DNA of 64,000 nt from Phocoena phocoena (taxonomy: Eukaryota > Chordata > Mammalia > Artiodactyla > Phocoenidae): NCBI RefSeq assembly GCF_963924675.1, contig NC_089234.1:64267588-64331587 (forward strand), in the 5' to 3' direction. Below, piece by piece: positions 1 through 12,774 of this stretch; the first letter of the stretch is position 1; each line of letters begins with the position of its first letter. The position numbers were made by a program, and so were the translations under genes. Under the pieces are notes generated by a model that ran no database searches, was not told the DNA's origin, and worked only from the letters and a program-made list of their open reading frames with translations.

Positions 1-1229
1 TCTTTCTGGAAAATTTCCTACAAGAGCTGAAGTTTAAACACATTTACGTTATAGGAAGCAACAGAAAGGTAAGAGTCAAGTTTGTAAAAAGAGGAGCTGG
101 ACTTCAGTGCTTTTTTGTTTCTGTGTTGAAATTGCTCTGCCTTAGTTATATATTATAGGTTTAAAATGTGGGGTTTCTTTCTGAATTAAAGAACACATTA
201 TTATATAAAACGGGAATGTTTTGACTAGTTATGGTGAGAAATGTAGGCTTTCACGCTAAGTTTAAAGTTATAAATAACTTTCAAGCTAGTGCCAGGGGAA
301 GCTAGTAGCCAAGGTCGTACTTTGCATTCAGAGAGTTTCTGGCTATAAAAAACCGATTGGGATCCTGTGCAGGAAAAGATAAGATGTTGTCTGGTTGCTT
401 GTGCTTTGGCATGGGGCTGGGGCAAAATATTTGAAGGAATTTTACTTTCAACCCAAAGCTTGTTCACAGTAAATGGGAGATTTTTAAAATGAGATAGTGG
501 CAAAAGCCTTAATTTTTGAATTTAATATTTGCCTTATATATTTGTTTTATAATTGGCAGTAACATTAAGAAATTGAGGAATCTCTCAGAACTGTTTTTAC
601 CACCATTTATAATCAAATGAAAATTACACTGTATGAGATGAATATGGGAAGTAATAATGTAAAGAGAAGGTCACTATCTGATGGTGTCTGAGTGACTGCG
701 AGCAATTGCTCTCAGTTGCACTGAGGACAGAACTGGGAGGAATAAGTACGAATGGAAACAAGAAGAAATTTAGGTTAGATATCGGGGGGTTCATTAACTG
801 TAGAGGTTTTGAGTCATGGATATGCACCACTGAGAAAGACAGTTGCAACATATCAGAAGATACAGGAGATCCAAAGATTTGCTTAAAACACACATGTGGG
901 AAAAATAGGATTTCAGATAAGCCTTGGTCCTGGGTTTGTGGCTAGCTTTTTTAGACAGACTAAAGTGTCAGCATATATGAGAAAAATTGTGATTTGGAGA
1001 TGTGGATTATCAGTAGTCAAATTCGAATGGCATATTTGGATGGACTATTACAATTTAATTACCCACCATAAAGAATTACCTTAATAGTAGCATAGGACAC
1101 ATTTGTTAAATGGAGAAGCCCAAAATGCCAACAGCATATATACAGTTATTTCTATTTGTTGTGTCCTATACATGGTCTGAGCCTTCCTTCTTAACTGAGT
1201 AAAATATTGGGATTTTTATAGTAAAACTT

Positions 1230-1510
1230 ATTTTCTTTTCATTATAAAAGTAATATGAGCTTATTGTAGGAATTTTGAAAACACAGAGAAAAATTATCTG
1301 TAATCTCATTGATGCATGTTCTTTTAGTCTTTTTTATCTGTACAGCTTTAAAATGAATTGCAGTAATACTGTAGATAAAATTTGGAACCTTGCTTTTTCA
1401 TTTAACCTTTACGAAAATATTTTCCATATAATATTACCTAATCTACATAGATGTTATTTTAGACTGCTGCCTAACATTCTTCCAAGTGAATGGATATATA
1501 ATTTTTTTAA
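1230..1510 (-). repeat. Ancient L1-like remnant
   Basis: Words taggaattttgaaaacacag, aaaattatctgtaatctcat and gaatggatatataatttttt resemble the antisense 3' part of very old L1. Confidence 0.35.
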
Positions 1511-1537
1511 ATCATTGTTGAACATCTAGGTGCTGTG

Positions 1538-1539
<2 letters not shown>

Positions 1540-1575
<36 letters not shown>

Positions 1576-1590
1576 TTATTTATTTATTTT
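1540..1590. repeat. (TG)n followed by (TATT)n
   Basis: A (TG) run of about 33 bases from 1,540, then attt units to 1,590. Confidence 0.95.
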
Positions 1591-1734
1591 AAAGGTCATT
1601 TCTTTAAGCTCTGTTCTTAAATGTGTACTTGTCAGATTAGAGAACATTAGAGTTGAAGGCAAAGATTGTGATTTTTAAGAAGATGGGTTTTTACTGTTTT
1701 TCTTTTAAGGCTTTGTAAAATTCCTTATCTCCCA

Positions 1735-1805
1735 AATGAAATATTTATTGAGTGTCCATGAGATGCAAAGCACAGTTTTCAGGCACATAGATAGCAATAT
1801 ACTTA
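1735..1805 (-). repeat. L2 3' end fragment, antisense
   Basis: aatatttattgagtgtccat followed by gatgcaaagcacagttttca has the antisense L2 3' end pattern (attgag...ctatgtgccaggcac type). Confidence 0.45.
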
Positions 1806-1809
1806 GTAC

Positions 1810-3525
1810 TTGGAAGGACAGAATCTCCTCTACTTACAAAATTTCAACTTATGGACTTTCACAGGTATCAACAAAGTTACATGTTAAAAATTCTTCATCT
1901 CTCCCTGAAACCGACAGACAGTATTATTGACTGCTTACATTATTTTGGACTTTAAATTTATAAATAACCTTCGTAGAGAATCATCTGTATGTTGTTCTGA
2001 TTTATATGAATTTTATGATCCAACTGTGGCAAAGAAATAGAATTAGGAAGAACAAATATTTTATAATAAAATTTTTTGGAAATTAGAATTATTTGGAGAA
2101 AATCTGTAGGCAGCAAAGTGGAAAGAAAAAGGATAGATGGTACATGCAAAAGCAGAGTTTCAGTTTTGGGATTTTCTGCTTAGGGAAACATGAGAATGGA
2201 ATAAGGCATGGGTAGGGTGGGAGTTAGGGAAGATGTGAAATTTTAATTCTGTTATTGGTATTGAATTTGGGAATTATGGTTGTAGAAATATAATATATTG
2301 AAGTAAAAAAGCTAAGAAATTGGTGATAAATAAAATGATTTGAGTTTTGGAAGTAGTAGCTGGTACAGAAATCAAAGTGGAGAGAGTAGAGACATCAGTA
2401 TTTGATGGGAGGTGAGGTAGAGGGTTGTGAATTCCTAAAGAATATATTCTGCCTGTATTAAAATTTTTTAAATTGTAGAATTTTATTTTTACAGTGATAT
2501 TTAGAGAAATATCATAGGTATGGAAAGATGGAAGTTACATTCTTTATTCACTCTGAACTTCTGCTTGCATGTTTCTATTTTTTCTTTGGAATAGAAGGGA
2601 TTAAGACTTAAGTAGAGAAGTTGGCAGCCCAATATTGCTTGAAGAGAAACTATGTGCTTCGTAATGAAGACTTAAAAATAGTGTTTATTTATGGATCATT
2701 GGCTCATGGGAATGTTAGTCTAGAGACTCAAAAAGCATGATTTTCTAAATCTTGCTAGGATACTGGATTTTAAGTGACATGATATTGTGGGGTGGAACTC
2801 CTGACTTTAGCCAAGTTGCAAACCTAATGGAAAGTGACAGATAATTGAGACTATAGAATTTTTGAAAAGGAACACGACTATTAACTGTTGCACCTGATTT
2901 TCACATGCTTAATTACTATGTTTAATTACATTATTGCTGTCTGGGACACAGCCAGTAATCTGCTACCAATTTAATCACTAACTTCCAGGGTCTGAGAAGT
3001 GACTAAGTTCCTATGTGCAAAATTGTAAATTAGGTCAAATTTATTTGTCACTGCCACTCCCTCACCTCTTTTTCCTGCTTTTCATTATCCTAATTGGTAT
3101 TCTTGTGCTGCCTCAGGTCCCACCATTAACGGTGAAAAAGATTTGATGGAGAAGGCAATGTTTAGCACAAAGAAAGACTTTCAAGTACTGGAACTTGAAG
3201 ACTTTAGACCCTATTTTGTATTAGCACCATTCAAAATGTGATCAACAGTTCTCAATCTGTTACTTGAAACAGATGAAGGGGAACATACAAGCATTTATCT
3301 TCCTTATTTATGGGCATATGGAGTAGAGAATTGGGATCGAGGTGTACAATTAACTAGATGATAAATGAATTACCAGGTCTCAGTTGATGAGGCTTCTGGA
3401 GGTAGTATCATTGCAAAAAGGCCCTAGGTTAGCTCACTGAGAACACATAGAATGACTGAGAGGCAGGATTCCTCAAAGGGCTACATTGGCTCTACTCCAA
3501 CGCTGGCTTTGGATTATTTTACTCT
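1810..3525. other. Intronic stretch with nothing recognised
   Basis: AT-rich sequence. Short frames only; no exon, RNA gene or repeat family could be supported. Confidence 0.6.
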
Positions 3526-3529
3526 TTCT

Positions 3530-3630
3530 AGATGACTTGTATACCAGATATTATTCTTAGTTCTGGGGATAGATACTAGTGAACCAAATTAAAGCCCTGC
3601 CCATATGGTGTTTCCTTTCTAGTGTTTGTG
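3530..3630 (-). repeat. L2 3' end fragment, antisense
   Basis: tattcttagttctggggata, then gaaccaaattaaagccctgc, ccatatggtgtttcctttct agtg: the antisense L2 3' end pattern. Confidence 0.55.
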
Positions 3631-4086
3631 TTTTTGTGGATAGGGATGAAGAGAGAGTGAGAAGTAAAACCTACCTCTCTGTGATTCTCCAGAAGTACCA
3701 GGGTCTGTCTTAGTCCAGGGCTGGAGCTCATAGATTATGTTTCCATGGAAATTTGCATGATTAACTAGCTTTTCTGTTAGAATCAGCAGTTCCTATTTCC
3801 CCAATATGGGGTACCAAAAGAATCCTAGTTTTAAGAATCAAATAATCTGTGATAGGCACTGCTGGTTGCCTGTGCAATATCTATGCATTCTGCTCTTCTT
3901 GCTAATTTACAGAACCCTGATTTAGGTCAAGAAAAAAGGGCTTAATGCTATGCATCCTGATCTGCATCTTGCATCCCCACATTTTCCGTGAATTAGGACA
4001 GTTACATTTAGTTAAGACAGATGCATAGCAATTCATGTAGACCTACCTCATTCTTTTCAGTGGCTTCATGGTATTTTACTGCTGTA

Positions 4087-4779
4087 TGTGAAACAGGAGG
4101 GAAGGGGGCAGGGCACAACCTTTAAAAGAATGACATAGCCACAGGACACGACATAAACTGTTTAAAACCAACTAGGTCCAAGATGGTGGAGAATTTGACT
4201 TCCAGTGGAACTTGAGCCTCATTATATGCTCATTGTCATACATTAACATGCTAAATGACACACCCACCAGCGCCATGACAGTTCTGAGGCTAACCATGAA
4301 AGGTCAAAAAGTGGGCAGTAGCCCAATTCCTGGAAATACCCACGCCTTCCCCAAAATAGTTGGAATAATCCTCCCGCTCATTATCCTATAAAATTACTCA
4401 GCCCGTAAAAACTAACCATCCCATATTTTGGGGCCTCTTGCCTTCTGAGATGGCTCATACTCTGTCTGTGGAGTTGTTTCTCCCAAGGCTGTTCTGGCCT
4501 TTTTTTTTTTTTTTTTGGTACATGGGCCTCTCACTGTTGTGGCCTCTCCCGCTGTGGAGCACAGGCTCCGGACGCGCAGGCTCAGCGGCCGTGGCTTACA
4601 GGTGCAGCCGCTCCGCGGCATGTGGGATCTTCCCGGACCGGGGCACGAACCCACGGCCCCTGCATCGGCAGGCGGACTCTCAACCACTGCGCCACCAGGG
4701 AAGCCCCTGTTCTTGCCTTTTGAGACAGACCACGTTCTGTCTATGGAAGGTGTATCTCTCTAAATAAATTTGACTTACA
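4087..4779 (+). mobile_element. Solo LTR-like element (endogenous retrovirus type), split by a SINE
   Basis: About 480 bp of LTR-like sequence, beginning TGTGAAACAG and ending GACTTACA, with AATAAA near 4,763. Flanking four-base sequences (tgta / tata) are a near-match duplication. A CHR SINE sits inside it. A direct repeat (cttctgagatggctcatact versus cttttgagacagaccacgtt) flanks the SINE position. No gag, pol or env sequence is attached, so it is most simply a solo LTR. The exact ERV family is not assigned. Confidence 0.5.
4500..4706 (-). mobile_element. CHR-type SINE
   Basis: The poly(A) is the T-run at 4,500-4,516; the tRNA-like head at the right reads ccaccagggaagcccc on +. The target duplication ctgttctggcctttt (4,489-4,503) / ctgttcttgcctttt (4,707-4,721) has one mismatch. 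Confidence 0.93.
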
Positions 4780-4783
4780 TATA

Positions 4784-5015
4784 CAGTTGACCCTTGAACA
4801 ACATGGGTTGAATGGCACAGGTCCACTTAGAAGTGAATTTTTTTCAATAGTAAATGCTATAGTATTACATGATCTGTGATTGGTTGAATCTTCGGATGTA
4901 GAACTGCAGATACGGAGGAACCGTGGATATGAACAGTGACTATAAACTATCTGTGGAGTTTTGACTGCTGGGAGGGTCAGTGCTCCTACTCCCCATGTTG
5001 TTCTAGGGTCAACTG
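4784..5015. mobile_element. Tigger/MER2-like MITE (pogo group), 232 bp
   Basis: Terminal inverted repeats are cagttgacccttgaacaaca at the left and the complement of tgttgttctagggtcaactg at the right. TA dinucleotides flank both ends (4,782-4,783 and 5,016-5,017). It has no coding capacity. This is the layout of non-autonomous pogo/Tigger elements. Confidence 0.85.
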
Positions 5016-6095
5016 TATTGTAAAATGATTATTGCAATAGGTTTAGTTAGCATCCATCATTTCATGTAGATACAATAAAAAGAAAAGGGAAAAAGAGAAA
5101 CCAAATTTTTTTCCTTGTGATGAGAACTCTTAGGATTTACTCTCTTAATAACGTTCATGCATGTCATACAGCAGTGTTAACTATAATCATATGGTACATT
5201 ACATCCCAAGTAGTTATGTATTTTATAACTGGAAATTTGTTCCTTTTTTACCACCTTCCTCCAATTCTCCTTTCACCCACCCCCATCTCTGGTAAGCACA
5301 AATATGATCTCTTTTTCCATGAGTTTAGTTTTTTTTTTGTTTTTAGATTCCACATATGAATGAGCTCATACAATATTTTTCTTTCTCTGTCTGCCTTATC
5401 TCACCTGGCATAATGCCCTCAAGTTCCATTCCTGTTGTTATAAATGACAGGACTTCCTCATTTTTTATGGCTGCATAATATTCCATTACACAGTACATAA
5501 TAGACCACAACTTCTTTATCTGTTCACCTTCTGATGGACTCTTAAGTTGTTTCCATGTTGTGGCTGTTGTGAATAGTGCTGCTATGAACATGGGGTATCT
5601 TTTTGAGTTAGTGTTTAGTTTCCTTTGGATGTATTCCCAGAAGTAGAATTGCTGGATTATATGGTAGTTCTGTTTATAATTTTTTATGGAACCTCTATAC
5701 TGTTTTCTGCAGTGGCTGTACTAGTTTACAATCTCACCAAGGCAATGCACAGGGTTCCCTTTTCTCCACATCCTTGCCAACGCATGTTATCTCTTATCTT
5801 TTTGATTATGGCCAGTCTAACAGGTGTGAGGTGATATCTCATTGTGGTTTTGATTTGCATTTCCCTAACGACTAGTGATGTTGAGCATCTTTTTATGTAC
5901 CTGTTGGCCATTTGTAAATAGTCTTCAGAAAAATGTGTATTTAGGTCTTTTGCCCATTTTTAATTGGGTTATTTATTTTTTTTGCTATTGAGTTGAATGA
6001 GTTCTTTGTTTGTTTTGGATATTAACCCCTTATTGAATATATGATTTGCAAGTATTTTTTCCCATTCTGTAGGTTATGTTTTCACTTTGTTTTTG

Positions 6096-6433
6096 TTTTT
6101 TTTTTTTTTAACTTATTTTTGGCTGCTTTGGTTCCCCATTGCTGTGCACAGCTTTCTCTAGCTGCGGCGAGTAGGGTCTACTCCCCGTTGCAAGTGCGTG
6201 GACCTCTCATTGCAGGGGCCCCTCGCTGTGGAACACGGGCTCTAGGCACATGGGCCTCAGCAGCTGTGGCACGTGGGCTCTGTGGCTTGTGGGCTGTAGA
6301 GTGCAGGCTCAGCAGTTGTGGCGCACAGGCCCAGCCGCTCCACAGCATGTGGGGTCCTCCCTGACCAGGGCTCGAACCCGTGTCCCCTGCATTGGCAGGT
6401 GGACTCCCAACCACTGCGCCACCAGGGAAGCCC
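6096..6433 (-). mobile_element. CHR-type SINE, long form
   Basis: T-run at 6,097-6,109, a body of alternating gtgggct/ggctcta-type motifs, and a tRNA-like head ending ccaccagggaagccc. The roughly 330-bp length marks a longer CHR subfamily than the 210-bp copies. It is inserted in L1 ORF2. Confidence 0.85.
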
Positions 6434-6496
6434 TGTTGATTGTTTATTTTGCTGTGCAGAAGCTTTTTAGTTTACTGTAGTTCCATTTGTTTATTT

Positions 6497-6720
6497 TTTA
6501 AATTATTTATTTAGTTGTGTTGGTTCTTAGTTGTGGCACGTGGGCTCTTTAGTTGCAGCTCACGGGCTTCTTAGTTGTGGCATGTGGGCTCCTTAGTTGT
6601 GGCATGCAAACTCTTAGTTGCAGCACGCATGTGGGATCTAGTTCCCTGACCAGGGATCGAAACTGGGCCCCCTGCATTGGGAGCACAGAGTCTTAACCAC
6701 TGCGCCACCAGGGAAGTTCC
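6497..6720 (-). mobile_element. CHR-type SINE
   Basis: Body with repeated ttagttgtggcatgtgggct motifs and head gccaccagggaagttcc. Target duplication ccatttgtttattt at 6,483-6,496 and 6,721-6,734. Confidence 0.92.
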
Positions 6721-7749
6721 CCATTTGTTTATTTCTGCTTTTGTTTCCCTTGCCTGAGGGGACACATCCAAAAAAATATTACTAAGACTGATGTCAAAGA
6801 GCTTACTGCCTATGTTTTCTTCTAGAAGTTTTATGGTTTTAGGCCTTACATTTAAGTCTCTAATCCATTCAGGTTAATTATTGTGAGTGGTGTAAGATAG
6901 GGGTCTAGTTTTGTTCTTTCACATGTGAATATCCATTTTTTCTAACACCATTTATTGAAGAGACTCTTCTCTATTGAGTATTCTTGGCTTCCTTGTCAAA
7001 TATTAATTGACCGTATGCTTAGGTTTACTTCTGGTTTCTCTATTCTGTTCCACTGGTCTATTTGTCATTTTTATGCAGGTACCATACTGTTTTAATTACT
7101 ATAGCTTTATGGTATAGCTTGAAATCAGGAAGTGTAATGCCTCTCACTTTGTTCTTTTTTCTCAGGATTACTTAGGCTATTCTGGGTCCTTTGTGATCCC
7201 ATATAAACTTTAGAATTGTTTATTTCTACTTCTGAAAAAATGCCATTGAAATCTTGATAGGATTTGCATTGAATCTTTAGATGGTTTTTGGTCCGTCTAG
7301 AGATTGACATTTTAACAATATTAATTCTTGCAATCCATGTACATGGGATACTTTTCCATCTATTTGTGTCTTCCTCAATTTTTTTCATCAATGTTTTCAG
7401 AGTAGCGATCTTTTACCTTCTTGGTGAAGTTTATTCCCAAGTATTTTATTGTTTTTCATGCTATTGTAAATGGAAATGTTTTCTTTTTTAGATAATTTGT
7501 TGCTAGTGTATAGGAATGCTACTGATTTTTGTATGTTAATTTTGTATCCTGCAACTTTTTGAAATCCATTGATTAGATTTAACAGTTTTTCAGTAGGATC
7601 TTTAAGATTTTCTGTATATAAAATCATGTCATTTGCAAATAGAGAAAGTTTTACTTCTTCCTTTCCAAATATGATGCCTTTTATTTTTTTTCTTGTGTGA
7701 TTGCTCTGGCAAGGAGTTCCGGTACTCATTTTTTCTCTTTATTCCCTCA

Positions 7750-8530
7750 TAGTAAATTAAGCAAATTAGCTTTCTGTCTGTTTAATGTGTTGCAAGTATT
7801 TTTTCCCAATTTGTTTTTTTTTTTACTTTTATGTTTTATTTTTAAATCATACATAAAATAAAATATATATATATATTTTTTAAAATAAAATATTTTTGTG
7901 TTCAATTTTTAAAACTTCTTCCTTTATGGTTTCTGGATTTTGTGTTTGGTTAGAAAGGAATTTCTACTTCAATTATTATACATAAATGTATTATATATAA
8001 ATTCACTCATACTTTCTTTCAGAATTTAAAAGTCTTTGCTACATATGGAATTGATTTTGAGCAAGTGAGTGAGGCTGGGAGTCAGCTGTATTTTAATTTT
8101 TCTTCTAAATGTTTATTTAGTTGGTCTAATATGATTTATTTGAGTCACTCTTTTTCCTGCTAATTTATTTTTAATTAAAAAAAAATATATTATTTATTTA
8201 TTTGACTGTGCCAGGTCTTAGTTGTGGCATGTGGGATACTTTTTTTTTAGTTGTGGCATGTGGGATCTTTAGTTGCAGCATGCAGGATCTCTTTTTAGTT
8301 GTGGCATGTGAGACCTTTAGTTGTGGCATGCGAACTCTTAGTTGTGGCATGTGGGATCTAGTTCCCTGACCAGGAATCAAACCCAGGCCCCCTGCATTGG
8401 GAGCACGGAGTCTTAGTCACTGGGCCACCAGGGAAGTCCCCTTTCCTGCTAATTTAGAATGCCATCTTTATCATAAGCTAAATTTATATTAGAGTCTGTG
8501 TTTCACTCTTCTTCCTGTTCTGTAATGTTC
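7750..8530 (-). mobile_element. Ancient L1 remnant with internal SINE, antisense
   Basis: AT-rich text with L1 ORF2-antisense character (tttatggtttctggattttg, ttggttagaaaggaatttct) and no readable frame. Assignment rests on word similarity only. The SINE at 8,168-8,440 interrupts it. Confidence 0.45.
8168..8440 (-). mobile_element. CHR-type SINE
   Basis: Body of repeated agttgtggcatgtgggat units and head gccaccagggaagtccc. Target duplication tttcctgctaattta at both sides, ending at 8,167 and 8,456. Confidence 0.92.
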
Positions 8531-8835
8531 TTTTTTTAAAAATTTTTATTTTATATCAAGTGTAGTTGATTTACAATGTTATGTTAGTTTTAGGTGTACA
8601 GCAAAGTGATTCAGTTATACCTATATATATATATATATATATTCATTCTTTTTCAGATTCTTTTCTCATATGGGTTATCACAGAATATTGACTAGAGTCC
8701 CCTAGGCTATACAGTAGGTCCTTGTTGGTTATCTATTTTATATATAGTAGTGTGTATATGTTAATCCCAAACTTTTGATTTATCCCACCCTGTTTTTCCC
8801 CTTTGGTAACCATAAGTTTGTTCTGGTAATATTTT
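8531..8835 (-). mobile_element. L1 3' end fragment, antisense
   Basis: Typical L1 3' UTR antisense words: agtgtagttgatttacaatg, ttaggtgtacagcaaagtga, gtaggtccttgttggttatc, ggtaaccataagtttg. It contains a short (TA)n at 8,622-8,642. Confidence 0.8.
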
Positions 8836-8879
8836 TATCTAATTTTTCTGCAGTCCCTACTTTTCCCCCCCCTTTTCTG

Positions 8880-11060
8880 TTCTTATTTATTTATTCTAAA
8901 AAAAGTTTTTTTTAATTGAAGATAGTTGACTTACAATATTGTGTTAGTTTCAGGTATATAGCAAAGTGATTCAGTTATTTCCTTTTTCAGATTGTATTCC
9001 ATTATAGGTTATTATAAGATATTCAATATAATTTCCTGTGCTACACAGTAAATCCTTGTTGCTTATTAATTTTATGTATTGTAGTTTGTATCTGTTAATC
9101 CCATACTCCTTATTTGTCCTTCTCTCCCTCCCTGTCCCCTTTGGTAACCATAAGTTTGTTTTCTATGTCTGTGAGTCTGTTTTTGTCTTATATATAGATT
9201 CATTTGTATTATTAATTTTAGGTTCTACATATAAGTGATATCATATAGTATTTGTCTTTGTCTGACTTACTTCACTAAGTGTAATGTTCTCTAGGTGCAT
9301 CCATGTTGCTGCAAATGGTAGTATTTCATTCTTTTTTATGGCTGAGTCATATTCCATTGTATATATATACAACATCTTATCAAACCAATCATCTGTTAAT
9401 GGGCACTTGGGTTATTTCCATGTCTTGGCTACTGTAAATAATGCTGCCATGAACACTAGGGTGCATTTATGTTTTTGAATTAGAGTTTTCGTTTTGTTTC
9501 TTGACATATACCCAGAAGTATGTTTGCTGGATCATATGGTAACTCTAGTTTCAGTTTTTTGAGGAACTTCCATACTGTTTTTCATAGTGGCTGCACTGAT
9601 TTACATTCCCACCGACAGTGTAGGAGAGTTCTCTTTTCTCCACACCCTCTCCAGCATGTATTTGTAGATTTTTAAATCATGGCCATTCTGAGTGTTGTGA
9701 GGTGATACCTCATTGTGCTTTAGATTTGCATTTCTCTAATAAGTAACAATGTTGATCACCTTTTCATGTGCCTGTTGGCCATCTCTCTCTTCTTTGGAAA
9801 AATGTCTACTTAGATCTTCTGACCATTTTTTGATTGGGTTGTTTATTTTTTTGATATTGAGTTGTATGAGCTCTTTGTATATTTTGGCTATTAACTCCTT
9901 GTTGGTCACATTGTTTGCAAGTATTTCCTCCCATTTTGTAGGTTGTCTTTTCGTTTTGTTGATGGTTTCCTTTGCTGTGCAAAAGCTTTGAAGTTTGATT
10001 AGGCCCCATGTGTTTATTTTTGCTTTTATTTCTTTTGCCTTGGGAGACTGATCTAAGAAAATATTGCTATAATTTATGTCTGAGAATATTTTGCCTATGA
10101 TCTCTTTTAGGAGTTTTATGGTGTCATTTCTTATATTTAGGTCTTTAAACCATTTTGAGTTTGTTTTTGTATATGGTGTGAGGGAGTTTTCTAATTTCAT
10201 TAATTTACATGTAGCTGTCCAGCTTTCCCCACACCCAACACTTGTTGAAGAGACTGTCTTTTTTTCATTGTATATTCTTGCCTCCTTTGTCATAGATTAA
10301 TTGACCATAGGTGCGTGGGTTTATTTGTAGGCTCTCTATTCTGTCCCATTGATCTATATGTCTATATGTTTTGTGCCAGTACCACACTGTTTTGATTAGT
10401 GTAGCTTTGTAGTATAGTCTAAAATCTGGTTATGCCTCCAGCTTTGTTCTTTTTCCTCAGGATTGCTTTGGCAATTCTGGATATTTTGTAGTTCCATATA
10501 TATTGTAGGATTATTTGTTCTAGCTCTGTGGAAAATGTCATGTGCAATTTGATAGAGATTGCATTACATGTGTAGGTTGCTTTGGGTAGTATGACCATTT
10601 TATTTATTTATTTTATTTTATTTTTGTTTTGCGGTACGTGGGCCTCTCACTACTGTGGCCTCTCCCGCTGTGGAGCAGAGGCTCCGGATGCGCAGGCTCA
10701 GCGGCCATGGCTCACGGGCCCAGCCGCTCCGTGGTATGTGGGATCTTCCTGGACCGGGGCACGAACCCGTGTCCCCTGCATCGGCAGGCGGACTCTCAAC
10801 CACTGCGCCACCAGGGAAGCCTGACCATTTTAATAATTTTAATTCTTTCAATCCAAGATCTTAGAATATCATTCCATTTCTTTGCATTGTCTTCAATTTC
10901 CTTTGTCAATGTTTTATAGTTTTCAGCTTATAGGTCTTTCATCTCCTTTAAGTTTATTCCTAGGTATTTTATTTTTCTGACGTGATTTTTTTTTTCATTG
11001 TTAGTGTAAAGAAATGTAACAGATTTCAGTATACTAATCTTGTATCCTGCTACCTTGCTG
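8880..11060 (-). mobile_element. L1 fragment, antisense
   Basis: It begins with the same 3' UTR words as the previous fragment and continues into ORF2. Minus-strand remnants include NWTGTCK-like [20 protein letters not shown] and [19 protein letters not shown] near 9,740-10,290. It is interrupted by a SINE at 10,603-10,821. The frame is heavily degraded. Confidence 0.85.
10603..10821 (-). mobile_element. CHR-type SINE
   Basis: A (TTTA)n-style A-tail, then gcggtacgtgggcctctcac and the tRNA-like head. Target duplication tgaccatttta at 10,592-10,602 and 10,822-10,832. Confidence 0.93.
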
Positions 11061-11530
11061 ATGCATTCCCTACTTTTAAAATAACTTTATTTTATAACAT
11101 GTTTTAATATCTGGAAGGATTAATCTTTCTCCTTATTCTTTTCTGCCCTTTCAGGATTTTCCTACATGTAATTACATAATGTTTATTTCCAGATGAATTT
11201 TAGTGTAACATTTTATAAAATTATTATAATAGCCTGTGAGTATTTTAATTTAGGGAGAAATAATGCCTTTTTAATGTTTAATCTACCTATACATCATCTT
11301 TTTGTTTACTCAGTTCTTTTTCTACGTCCTTCAGTAGAGTTTTAAAGTTGTCTTTACACAAGTATTTTATACATTTTACCCAAGTGTCTTTGGTACCATC
11401 ATATTTTGGTATCTTTCCTTCCATCATATTTTTAAAATTGGCTATTATTTGTAAGAAGGGGAGCCACTGATTTGAGTCCATATTTGCATTTCTAAGATGG
11501 CCTCTGGTGGTTGAGACACAGCTGATATTC
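11060..11530 (-). mobile_element. Ancient L1 ORF2 remnant, antisense
   Basis: Diverged ORF2-antisense words (aatatctggaaggattaatc, cttcagtagagttttaaagt, cacaagtattttatacattt). No intact frame. Confidence 0.5.
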
Positions 11531-11738
11531 AAAGGGGATTTGGGGACCCAGATCTTTGGGCTCTCTCATTTGGATTTGCTTCTTCAGTTAGGTGTGTCCT
11601 CCCTGAACTGTACCACCATCCAGCCCACATAAATTTTATTTTTAAAACATTTTTATAAAACTTAATTTTTTAAACTGAAAAACTTATATATGTACATTTA
11701 TTTTTTATTTTAGCAAAGGGTGCCTTAGCTAGGGTTCT

Positions 11739-11927
11739 GTTTTTATTTTTAACATCTTTATTGGAGTATAATTGCTTTACAATGGTGTGTTAGTTTCTGC
11801 TTTATAACAAAGTGAATCAGCTGTATGTATACATATATCCCCATATACCCTCCCTCTTGCGCCTCCCTCCCACCCTCCCTATCCCACCCCTCTAGGTGAT
11901 CTCCCTATGCTATGTGGCTGCTTCCCA
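11739..11927 (-). mobile_element. Short 5'-truncated L1 insertion
   Basis: 189 bp of L1 3' UTR (aacatctttattggagtata, cctatcccacccctctaggt) flanked by a 14-bp target duplication ttagctagggttct at 11,725-11,738 and 11,928-11,941. Confidence 0.93.
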
Positions 11928-12419
11928 TTAGCTAGGGTTCTTGATTGCAACAAAGAGTCTGCTCTGGCTAGCTCCAGCAGAAAGAGTTTCATAAATGTTA
12001 TTTGATAGCTCATAGGGTCTCCTGGAGAGCCAGAGCAGCAGCCAAAGACAATGAAGCTAGGAAAAATGTCCAAATGTACCTGAGGAATGGTCCTACAGGT
12101 GTGCTAGCTTCCATTTTTCCTGGCTTTTGCACTGAGCAGTAGAGTCCTACCACAAATTTCCCAGAAGGATCTGATGCCTGTGACCTTTAAATATCTCACC
12201 CAAGCTGTTGTTGGTTGGTGAAATCTGGGTCGCACTACTTCAAGGTAGTCTGAGAAGAGTAGGTTTCTTAGCTTTCCAGTCTCTCTAGTAGAGGAGGAAA
12301 GCTGGGCGAGGGCTGGATGGGGTGTTAGCAAACCTAGCATTCGTCACAAAGAGTATACAGTGAGAATACATCTTCCTTCTGCCTTGACCTCAGATCCTCA
12401 GTTCTCTGGCCCTCTTTTT

Positions 12420-12774
12420 TTAAATTAAATTAATTTATTTATTTACTTATTTTTGGCTGTGTTGGGTCTTTGTTGCTGCATGTGGGCTTTTTCTAGTTGC
12501 GGTGAATGGGGGCTACTCTTTGTTGTGGTGCGCAGGCCTCTCATTGTGGTGGCTTCTCTTGTTGCAGTGCATGGGCTCTAGGCGTGTGGGCTTCAGTAGC
12601 TGTGACATGTGGGCTCACTAGTTGTGGTTCATGGGTTCTAGAGTGCAGGCCCAATAGCTGTGGCGCATGGACTTAGTTGCTCCGCTGCATGTGGGATCTT
12701 CCCGGACCAGGGATCAAACCCATGTCCTCTGCATTGGCAAGCAGATTCTCCACCACTGCACCACCAGGGAAGCT
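12420..12774 (-). mobile_element. CHR-type SINE, long form
   Basis: About 355 bp, with an A/T-rich (ttta)n tail at the left and head caccaccagggaagct at the right. Target duplication ctctggccctcttttt (12,404-12,419) / ctctggtcctcttttt (12,775-12,790). Confidence 0.92.

Larger units (their letters stand above)
5018..7735 (-). mobile_element. Old L1 fragment, antisense
   Basis: Minus-strand ORF2 remnants are readable ([48 protein letters not shown]) with many stops. The 3' UTR lies at 5,018-5,340. Two CHR SINEs interrupt it (6,096-6,433 and 6,497-6,720). Confidence 0.85.
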
